A DNA stretch of 64,000 nucleotides. Origin: Streptomyces bungoensis. Lineage in GTDB: Bacteria > Actinomycetota > Actinomycetes > Streptomycetales > Streptomycetaceae. Numbering within the stretch: position 1 is the stretch's first letter; each line of letters opens with the position of its first letter. A model generated the notes under the pieces. The model had not been told where the DNA came from. It was given only the letters and a program-made list of their open reading frames with translations, and did no database searches. The position numbers and the translations under genes were made by a program. Positions 57,869-64,000 of the stretch are shown one piece after another. The stretch lies in the NCBI RefSeq assembly GCF_001514215.1, contig NZ_KQ948851.1, forward strand, positions 553,434 to 617,433. Direction: 5' to 3'.

Positions 57869-59898
57869 CAGGCGGACTTCCGGATCTCCAGCAGGTCCGG
57901 GACGGGGGAGAGGTCCTCCAGCAGCTGGCCGGTGGCCCCGTTGACGCGGGCGCGGGCGGTGGCGCCGAGCTGTCCGACGGGGGTCCAGTGGCTGCCATGG
58001 TGGGCGGAGTCCAGGAGCTTTTGCAGTCGTGCGACGTCTGCGTCGACGGTCGGCAGCAGGTGCGGAGAGCGTCTGGTGAGCAGCGGCCTGAGGACGGTGA
58101 GTAGCTCGCGGGTGCCGGCGAGGTTGGCGTCGGCGGTGGCGAGGTTGGTGTGGCTGCCCCCGTCGGTGTCGCCGGTCAGCTCGAACTGCAGTGTGTTCTC
58201 GAGGACCTCGTGGGCGCGCAGTGGCAGGTCGGACGGGTCGAAGTCCTGGTGCGGGAAGGCTTTCCGCAGGCCGGCGGCGTCGGCGGCCAGTCGCTGGGCC
58301 GGCGCGGTGAGCGAGGCGGCGGGCTCGCCGTGCCACAGGCCGTACTCGATGCGGTGGAAGCCGGTGAAACCCTTGTCGTGCACGCCGTCCGGCAGTCCGT
58401 CGGCCCTTCCGTCGATCTTCCGGTCGAAGTCCTCGAAGGTGCCGTAGGCGGCGCCGAGGGAGGCGTAGGTACGGTGCGCGGTGAGCCAGTCGGTGCGGGC
58501 CTTGCCGAGGTGGTTGTGCCTGATGTCGTCGGCCAGGGTGCGGGTCTGGGGCACGAGAGCGGCCAGGCCCTCGTCGACGTACGTCCGGTACTGCGCGAGC
58601 GGGCCGGAGAGGTCGTGTTCCGAGACCGGGACGACCGCCTTCGCGGCCCCGCCACCGGTGACGCGGAGGGCCTCGGAGGTGACCGCGGTTCCGCCGCTGG
58701 GCACGCACCGCCAGGCGTATGCGCCGCCGGCGACAGTGGCGACCAGGGCGCGGGTGGTGCCGGGGGCCAGGCCCTCGATCTCGCCGTAGACGGCGTTCGT
58801 GGCCGGGTCGATGAGGTACACCTCGGCGGTCTTGTCGCCGGTGTTGTGCATCTGGAAGGTCTGCCGGCCGGGCCTGGGCGCGGTGAAACCCTCGCCGCAG
58901 TCCTTCTCCGAGACGGCGACGGTCTGGGCGGCGCCGGGCTTGGGACGGCCGAAGGCGACGGCGAGGCCCGCGAGGAGCGCGGGGACGGTGACGACGGCGA
59001 CGGGAACCACCCAGGCAGGGCGGCGCCGCGCGGGCGTCGGGGCGTCCGGGGCCGGTGCCGCCTTGCCGGAGGCCGGCTTCGGCGCCGCGGCGCGCAGGCC
59101 GCGCACGAACAGCGTCATGACCACGGCGAGATAGCCGGCGTAACCGAAGACCTGCAGCCAGGTCATGGCCGGCGTCAGGTTGAACACGCCCTGCACCAGC
59201 GTGCTGTACCAGGAGCCGGCGTCGATACTGCCGCTCAGGTCGACCGCGTAGGCAGCCTTGCCGGGCAGCACTCCGCCCTCTTGCAGGTCGCGCAGCCCAT
59301 AGCCGAGAACGCCGGCTGCGATCACGATCAGGACCACGCCGGTGGCGGTGAAGAACTTCGTCAGGTTGATCTTCAGGACCCGCCGGTACAAGCCCCAGCA
59401 CAGGGCGGCCGAAAGGATCAGCCCGATCGCGGCACCGGTCAGAGGGCCGGAGGACTCGCCGGCTGCCTGGGCCGTGGTCCACAGGAACAGCGCGGTCTCC
59501 AGACCCTCCCGGCCCACGGCGAGGAAGGAGGTGAGGATCAGCACACCCGAGCCCATGGCCAGGGCTCCGGTGATCTTCTCCTTTATCTCACCGGACAGGC
59601 TGCGGGCCGAGCGGCGCATCCAGAACACCATGGCGGTGACGAACGCGACAGCGATCACGCTGAGGGTGCCGCCGAAGGCTTCCTGCGCGGTGGCCGACAG
59701 GGAGGCCGCGGTGAAGGTGAGGACCGCGCCGAAACTCATGGCGAGCGTGATCGCCGCGAGTACGCCCGTCCACACCTGCGGCAGCCGGGAGCGGGCATCC
59801 GCCCGCACAAGGGTCGCGACGAGGATGGAGACGATGAGTCCTGCTTCGAGCCCCTCCCGCAGCCCGATCAGGAAACTCGGAAACGCGTCATCCCACAT
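57868..59898 (-). CDS. EfeU-EfeO fusion protein (ferrous iron permease plus iron-binding protein)
   Basis: 676 residues, strong GGGGAGGG site. Residues 1-275 are an FTR1/EfeU permease with both iron motifs REGLEAGL (about 14-21) and REGLETAL (about 129-136) and seven helices. A Pro/Ala linker and one extra helix ([20 protein letters not shown], about 298-317) lead outside. There a cupredoxin-like domain ([20 protein letters not shown]) precedes the M75 EfeO domain with [12 protein letters not shown] (HxxE metal site) and [17 protein letters not shown]. In most bacteria efeU and efeO are separate genes; here the extra helix probably replaces the EfeO signal peptide. EfeB follows directly. Control is probably by an iron-dependent repressor (site at 59938) and perhaps a BlaI-type factor. 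Confidence 0.9.
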   Translation of the reverse strand: MWDDAFPSFLIGLREGLEAGLIVSILVATLVRADARSRLPQVWTGVLAAITLAMSFGAVLTFTAASLSATAQEAFGGTLSVIAVAFVTAMVFWMRRSARSLSGEIKEKITGALAMGSGVLILTSFLAVGREGLETALFLWTTAQAAGESSGPLTGAAIGLILSAALCWGLYRRVLKINLTKFFTATGVVLIVIAAGVLGYGLRDLQEGGVLPGKAAYAVDLSGSIDAGSWYSTLVQGVFNLTPAMTWLQVFGYAGYLAVVMTLFVRGLRAAAPKPASGKAAPAPDAPTPARRRPAWVVPVAVVTVPALLAGLAVAFGRPKPGAAQTVAVSEKDCGEGFTAPRPGRQTFQMHNTGDKTAEVYLIDPATNAVYGEIEGLAPGTTRALVATVAGGAYAWRCVPSGGTAVTSEALRVTGGGAAKAVVPVSEHDLSGPLAQYRTYVDEGLAALVPQTRTLADDIRHNHLGKARTDWLTAHRTYASLGAAYGTFEDFDRKIDGRADGLPDGVHDKGFTGFHRIEYGLWHGEPAASLTAPAQRLAADAAGLRKAFPHQDFDPSDLPLRAHEVLENTLQFELTGDTDGGSHTNLATADANLAGTRELLTVLRPLLTRRSPHLLPTVDADVARLQKLLDSAHHGSHWTPVGQLGATARARVNGATGQLLEDLSPVPDLLEIRKSA

Positions 59899-59937
59899 GC
59901 GACCCTCCCCGGGCGGCCTCCGTACGAGCAGCGCCCA

Positions 59938-59956
59938 TTAGCGTAGGCAACCCTAA
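59938..59956 (-). promoter_or_regulatory. DtxR/IdeR-type iron box
   Basis: TTAGCGTAGGCAACCCTAA matches 15 of 19 positions of the DtxR/IdeR consensus TTAGGTTAGGCTAACCTAA. 40-58 bases upstream of the EfeUO start and overlapping a TACGCT -10-like box on the minus strand, so iron-bound repressor would shut the promoter. Confidence 0.7.
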
Positions 59957-59965
59957 CCACGGCTG

Positions 59966-60000
59966 GACCATCTTGACTACAGACCTGTAGTCAGATGGTC
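59966..60000. promoter_or_regulatory. Large BlaI-like palindrome upstream of the efe operon
   Basis: The core GACTACAGACCTGTAGTC (59975-59992) is a perfect 7-base-arm repeat of the TACA-N4-TGTA type. GACCATCT on the left and AGATGGTC on the right extend it by 8 more bases with one unpaired T at 59974. The core closely resembles the BlaI operator at 42037-42054. Lies between the efe operon and the regulator at 60198; the remaining 60001-60197 is empty. Confidence 0.6.
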
Positions 60001-60197
60001 ATGGGGCGGTAATGCAGGAGTAAAACCCGGGAGCTCTTCCACTGCGGTCTGCGGGACGACGTCGCCTTCGCCGGGCCCGACGGTACGGTTCTGTGCGGGT
60101 CGGCCCGCACGTGGGGCCGTCAACAGTGGCCTGCCCCACACTCAGCGGCTGACCAGGGAAGATGGAGAACTGGGACGGGAGTATCTAGGGTCGGCGC

Positions 60198-60851
60198 GTG
60201 GCTTTCATCATGGTGTGTGAAGACGACGCGGCGGTCCGCGGCGTCCTCAAGCGCGCCCTGGAGCACGACGGGCACACCGTCTCCGTCGCCGCCACGGCCG
60301 ACAGCCTGCTGCGGCAGCTCGCACCGGCGCCCCACCTGGTCGTCCTGGATCTCGGCCTCCCGGACGCCGACGGCCGAGACGTCTGCCTGGCCCTGCGGGC
60401 TCGCGGCGTCGACGCGCCGGTGTTGATGCTCACCGCCCTGGACGGCCTGCATCACAAGGTGGGCGGCTTCGAGGCCGGCGCCGACGACTACATGACCAAA
60501 CCCTTCGACATCCCGGAACTGCTGGTCCGTGTCCGGGCGCTGCTGCGTCGGGCCACCGTGGCGCCCGCGCCGCGCGAGGTCGTCCTCGATCCGGCGAAGC
60601 ACGTGGTGACCTACGATTCTGTGAGCATGAGCCTGACCCCGACGGAGTTCCGGCTGCTGGGCCGCCTGATCGCCTCGCAGGGCGACGCGGTACGCCGCCA
60701 CGCCCTCGTCGCTGCCGGCTGGCCGCACGGGGCGCAGGTCAGCGACAACACCCTCGACTCCTATGTGCGCCGGCTGCGGGCGAAGCTGGGTGCGCTGGGT
60801 GTGGCCGAGCGGCTGGCGACCGTCCGTGGTGTGGGCTACCGATGGCAGTGA
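60198..60851 (+). CDS. OmpR/PhoB-family response regulator
   Basis: 217 residues from a GTG with AGGGTCGG upstream. Receiver IMVCEDDAAVRGVLKRALE, Asp in VVLDLGLPDADG, Lys in YMTKPF. Winged helix MSLTPTEFRLLGRLIASQGD and DNTLDSYVRRLRAKLG, ending VRGVGYRW. Paralogous to the regulator at 39230. The kinase gene starts inside its 3' end (10-base overlap), and a COG4705 protein completes the module. Confidence 0.92.
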   Translation: MAFIMVCEDDAAVRGVLKRALEHDGHTVSVAATADSLLRQLAPAPHLVVLDLGLPDADGRDVCLALRARGVDAPVLMLTALDGLHHKVGGFEAGADDYMTKPFDIPELLVRVRALLRRATVAPAPREVVLDPAKHVVTYDSVSMSLTPTEFRLLGRLIASQGDAVRRHALVAAGWPHGAQVSDNTLDSYVRRLRAKLGALGVAERLATVRGVGYRWQ

Positions 60852-62110
60852 CGGGATTCCGTAAGCGGGTCGTCGCACTCACCGTGCTGATCGCCACTGC
60901 CGTGGTCGCGGTCCTGGTCGTGGTCTCGCACGTGCTGCTGAGCCGGGTGACGGACGCCGACGCGCACGATCTGGCACGTACTCGGGCCGAGGCGGTGGCG
61001 GCGAACGTCACCACCAAAGGCAGCCGTGTCGTACTTACGGAGAACGGCAGTGAGGCGCTGGACGAGGTCGCCTGGGTGTATGCCGACGGCCGCCTGATCG
61101 ACGGAAACGTCCCGCCGAGCCTGGTCGGTCGCGTCGAGGAGCTCGCGGACTCGGGGCGCTCGCAGACCGCGTCGGCCGGCGACTACCTCCTGTACGCGCG
61201 GGAGGGCCCGATGGACGGCCACCACGTCATGGTGATCGCCCGGGTGGACCTCACGCCCTACGAGACATCCGAGCAGCGCAGCCTGACCTTGTCCCTGATA
61301 CTGGGCGGCCTCACGATCCTCCTCGCCGGCGGGGTCGCACACCTCGTGGTGCGCCGCGCGCTGCGGGTCGTCCACGAGATGGCCGCCCTCGCCGACGACT
61401 GGGGCCAGCACGAACCCGGGCGCCGCTTCAACCTCGGCGTCCCCCGCGACGAGTTCGGGGAACTGGGGCGGACTCTGGACCACCTCCTGGAGCGCGTCGA
61501 CAACGCGCTGGCCGATGAGCGCCGGCTCACCGACGAGATCGCCCACGAGCTGCGGACACCGCTCACGGTCCTGCGGGCCGAGGCGCAGCTGGCGCAGCTG
61601 TCCGGCGAGCCGGTGCCCACGGAGGCGGTGCTGAGCGAGGTCGACCGCCTCGATACGGCGATCACGACGCTGCTGCGCGCCGCGCGCGCACGGACGGACG
61701 AGGGGACCCGGTGCGACCTGCGCTCCGCCGCGCGGCAGGCGATCGCCGGCCGTGCGGTCGAGGTCGCCTTCCCCTCGAAGGTCGAGGTGGCCGTGGCGGC
61801 CGACGTCGCCGTGTCGCTGCTGTCGCCCCTGCTGGACAACGGCCTGCGGCATGCGAAGTCCCGGGTGTGGATCACCGCCCGCGACCAGGGAGAGGCCATC
61901 GTGGTCGATGTCCTGGACGACGGCCCCGGGATCGATCCGGCGGACGTCGACCGGGTCTTCGAAGCGGGGGTGACCGGCGGCGGCGGGTACGGGCTGGGGC
62001 TGCCGGTGGTGAGGCGCATCGCCGCCTCGGCCGGTGTGGAGGTCCGCGCGATCGCGGACGGCCGCGGGCATGTCGAGGTGACACTCCCGGCCGCCCGTGC
62101 AGCCGCGTAG
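60842..62110 (+). CDS. Sensor histidine kinase
   Basis: 422 residues. Helix about 8-30, an extracytoplasmic domain of about 115 residues, a second helix (LTLSLILGGLTILLAGGVAH), HAMP, H-box TDEIAHELRTPLTVLRAEAQ, N box VSLLSPLLDNGLRHA, G boxes VLDDGPGIDPADVD and TGGGGYGLGLPVVRRIA. Intact, unlike its relative at 38518-39229; comparison shows what that copy lost. Partner of the overlapping regulator. Confidence 0.92.
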   Translation: MAVTGFRKRVVALTVLIATAVVAVLVVVSHVLLSRVTDADAHDLARTRAEAVAANVTTKGSRVVLTENGSEALDEVAWVYADGRLIDGNVPPSLVGRVEELADSGRSQTASAGDYLLYAREGPMDGHHVMVIARVDLTPYETSEQRSLTLSLILGGLTILLAGGVAHLVVRRALRVVHEMAALADDWGQHEPGRRFNLGVPRDEFGELGRTLDHLLERVDNALADERRLTDEIAHELRTPLTVLRAEAQLAQLSGEPVPTEAVLSEVDRLDTAITTLLRAARARTDEGTRCDLRSAARQAIAGRAVEVAFPSKVEVAVAADVAVSLLSPLLDNGLRHAKSRVWITARDQGEAIVVDVLDDGPGIDPADVDRVFEAGVTGGGGYGLGLPVVRRIAASAGVEVRAIADGRGHVEVTLPAARAAA

Positions 62111-62148
62111 TCAGGTTAAGTGCAGATTCCCCGCGTCAACCTCCTCGC

Positions 62149-63420
62149 ATGACAACGGCAACGGAAGCACGCGCGCGCAGCGGGCGTCTCATGCTCAACA
62201 AGGTTCCCGAGGTCACCGTCTGGTTCTGGGTGATCAAGGTCCTGTGCACGACCGTCGGTGAGAGCTTCGCCGACTGGATCAACATGAAGCTGGGCGTCGG
62301 CCTGGTGAACACGGCCTGGATCTTCACCGCGGTGTTCGTGGTGGTCCTGGCCGTCCAGCTGCGGCTGAAGCGGTACGTCCCGTTCCCCTACTGGCTGACC
62401 GTGGTCGTCGTCAGCGTCACCGGCACCCTGTACACCGACATCCTGACCGACCAGCTCAATGTGCCGCTGTGGATCAGTTCCGCGGTCTTCTCGGTGCTGC
62501 TCGCGGCGGTCTTCGGCGTGTGGTGGGCGCGGGAGCGCACACTGTCGATCCACTCGGTCACCACGCTTCCGCGGGAGTCGTTCTACTGGCTCGCCGTTCT
62601 CGTCACCTTCGCGCTCGGCACCGCGACCGGCGACTGGACCCTCGAACTCACCGGCTGGAGCCCGGGAGTCTCGGTCCTGCTGCCGCTCGGCCTCATCGCG
62701 GCGATCACCGCGCTGTGGAAGTTCGGCGCCAACCCGGTGCTGTCCTTCTGGCTCGCCTACATCCTGACCCGCCCGCTGGGCGCCAACATCGGCGACTGGC
62801 TCGCCTCCCCCAAGGTCGCCCAGCCGGGTGAACCGACCGGTCTCGACCTGGGCACGTTCACCACCAGCCTGATCTTCCTCGGCCTCATTCTGGCGACGGT
62901 GGTCTACCTGACGGTGACGCGCCCGGATGTGACCGAGACCCACGAGGCGACCCACGCCGCACACACCACCGGCGACCCGCGCAAGGAGCGCGTCGCGCTG
63001 GCCGGCTTCGGACTGCTCGCCGTCGCCACCGCGGGCCTGCTGGTCTGGGCCCATGGCCAGCCGCACGTCGGCCCCGCGCCGGAGGAGGACAACACCTCCG
63101 CCGTCCAGATGGCTCCCGGCCAGGCGGTGAAGAAGTTCCCGCCCGCCAAGGTCGCCGCGCTGAAGACCCTCGCCTCCACCTCGCTCAAGGACGCACGCTC
63201 GGGGGACGCGGCCGGAGCCCATGCGGCCGCCCAGAAGCTGCGTGACCTGTGGGACGCCGACCAGGCATCGCTGCAGCCGCTGGACCAGACCGGCTGGACC
63301 TCCATCGACGCCCAGATGGACAAGATGCTCAAGACGTTCGGCATCGACCACTCGAACCCGCCGATGTCGCCTGCGCAGCAGGAGAAGGAACTGAACACCC
63401 TGCTGACGGACATGGGCTGA
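62149..63420 (+). CDS. COG4705 (DUF347-repeat) membrane protein with C-terminal extension
   Basis: 423 residues. Residues 1-270 align with the protein at 37698: NKVPEVTVWFWVIKVLCTTV, LSIHSVTTLPRESFYWLAVL and TRPLGANIGDWLASP. After about residue 285 a further helix (GFGLLAVATAGLLVWAHG) leads to an extra domain of about 120 residues (AVKKFPPAKVAALKTLASTS; AAQKLRDLWDADQASLQPLD), probably extracytoplasmic and helical. Lies 38 bases after the kinase stop on the same strand, so probably part of its operon. Function unknown. Confidence 0.85.
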   Translation: MTTATEARARSGRLMLNKVPEVTVWFWVIKVLCTTVGESFADWINMKLGVGLVNTAWIFTAVFVVVLAVQLRLKRYVPFPYWLTVVVVSVTGTLYTDILTDQLNVPLWISSAVFSVLLAAVFGVWWARERTLSIHSVTTLPRESFYWLAVLVTFALGTATGDWTLELTGWSPGVSVLLPLGLIAAITALWKFGANPVLSFWLAYILTRPLGANIGDWLASPKVAQPGEPTGLDLGTFTTSLIFLGLILATVVYLTVTRPDVTETHEATHAAHTTGDPRKERVALAGFGLLAVATAGLLVWAHGQPHVGPAPEEDNTSAVQMAPGQAVKKFPPAKVAALKTLASTSLKDARSGDAAGAHAAAQKLRDLWDADQASLQPLDQTGWTSIDAQMDKMLKTFGIDHSNPPMSPAQQEKELNTLLTDMG

Positions 63421-63731
63421 CAGGCCGCACAGCGCCCCGGCCGGGCAGGCTCGGTGTACCGAGGCAGCGCAGAGAACCGCCATTCCTCGGCACACGCCCG
63501 GGAGCCTCGGACACCGCAGTGCGGCCGCAGCCTCGCGTGGGGCGGTCGCTGACCGGATGGCGTGGGCCGAATGGTGCCCTCCGCAGGTCCAGCGGAAGCG
63601 CCATTCTGATGCGCTGATGCTGCTGCATCTCACATCTGCCGGTCGGGCAGCGCTCTGGCCGGACGGCCGGCGTGAGTCGCCGCGGAGCGGCTGTGAACGC
63701 ATCGCGCTGGTAGGGCCGTAGGGACGGCCTG
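63421..63731. other. Intergenic, no supported gene
   Basis: 311 bases between two convergent genes; no protein, RNA or clear terminator recognised. Confidence 0.45.
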
Positions 63732-64000
63732 CTATTCCGGATGGACCGACACTACCGAGAAGAGTCGCGGTTGCACGTCCGACGCGATCTTGGCGGCCTG
63801 GTCCATGTGGACGCGGGCCTCGGGGTTGTCGAGCATCGCCCTGTAGTGCTCCTCGCTCTCCCACTGGGCGTAGTTGACCACCCGCTCGCCGTCGAGGGAG
63901 GCGTGGAAGTTGGCGCAGACGAAGCCGGGTTGGTGCTTCATGGTCTCCTCCGTCGCGCGGGCGAGCAGCTCGATCAGCTCCTCCTGGCGGTCGGGGGAGA
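63732..64000 (-). CDS. ABM-type (antibiotic biosynthesis) monooxygenase, 5' end outside window
   Basis: The frame is open to the edge of the window; 88 residues are visible. The end of a helix (RQEELIELLARATEETM) leads into GFVCANFHASLDGERVVNYA and QWESEEHYRAMLDNPEARVH, the ferredoxin-like ABM fold with the conserved N-Y-x-x-W segment. Ends in a strand (RLFSVVSVHPE). Family members are cofactor-free oxygenases or heme-degrading enzymes; the role here is unknown. Confidence 0.8.
   Translation of the reverse strand, partial: SPDRQEELIELLARATEETMKHQPGFVCANFHASLDGERVVNYAQWESEEHYRAMLDNPEARVHMDQAAKIASDVQPRLFSVVSVHPE

Noticed and set aside
60001..60197. Possible coding remnant (ELFHCGLRDDVAFAGPDG) before the response regulator
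   Set aside because: Too short and unrecognised; no start codon or continuation.
1..64000. tRNA/rRNA genes, CRISPR arrays, prophage or plasmid origin
   Set aside because: No cloverleaf-like GGTTCRA blocks with CCA ends, no regularly spaced identical repeats, and no phage structural or replication proteins were seen on reading both strands.

Overview
High-GC DNA with GTG/TTG starts, tightly overlapping ORFs, GGAGG ribosome sites, SpoIIE-type phosphatases, a PucR regulator and many two-component systems points to Streptomyces or a close relative. No rRNA, tRNA, CRISPR array or phage module was seen, so the window looks like chromosomal accessory DNA. Species cannot be named from the sequence alone.

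Layout. 0-4.4 kb: the C-terminal part of an ATP-binding regulator, a wrecked IS110 element, and an operon of a cytochrome-b/molybdopterin oxidoreductase, a small membrane protein and a methyltransferase. 4.8-26 kb: mostly single genes with relics between them. These include a DUF4142 protein, a copper-chaperone-like lipoprotein, an MDR oxidoreductase, an acetolactate-synthase-like enzyme divergent from a flavodoxin-type protein, a TetR-ABC operon, a PP2C phosphatase with a MarR regulator, two paralogous zinc-ribbon proteins, a ClC channel and a flavin monooxygenase. Nine copies of a palindrome close to TTTGCATAATGCAAA lie in this stretch, most just upstream of a gene. They look like the operator of one regulon, with the MarR protein at 18556-19092 as the obvious candidate regulator. 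Relics here include a PP2C/ATPase sensor, DUF4396, DUF202 and F420-type nitroreductase-like genes, and a chimeric scar made of pieces of the first operon.

26-33 kb: a STAS protein and PAS-PP2C phosphatase (partner-switching signalling), a beta-carbonic anhydrase, and an acyl desaturase with its ferredoxin-reductase partner divergent from a PucR regulator. 33-37 kb: an unknown winged-helix protein, an IS110 copy killed by one nonsense codon but with its left-end (putative bridge RNA) region present, and pcaD and GNAT fragments. 37.7-43.4 kb: a COG4705 membrane protein, a response regulator abutting a histidine kinase that has lost its sensor, two PAP2 phosphatases and a DedA protein, then a BlaI/M56 pair with tandem BlaI-type operators.

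44-55 kb: two envelope-type ABC transporter loci, each with two-component genes (LuxR type at 46-48 kb; OmpR type at 48-55 kb with a lipoprotein). 55-64 kb: a bile-acid/sodium symporter family protein, an iron-uptake operon (fused EfeU-EfeO plus EfeB) behind an iron box and a large BlaI-like palindrome, a second two-component/COG4705 module, and the start-less end of an ABM monooxygenase.

Together the genes read as an envelope, metal and redox stress region under many local regulators. It lies in DNA decaying by small frameshifts, deletions and IS110 activity. Functional calls rest on motif recognition by eye; no database search was run.
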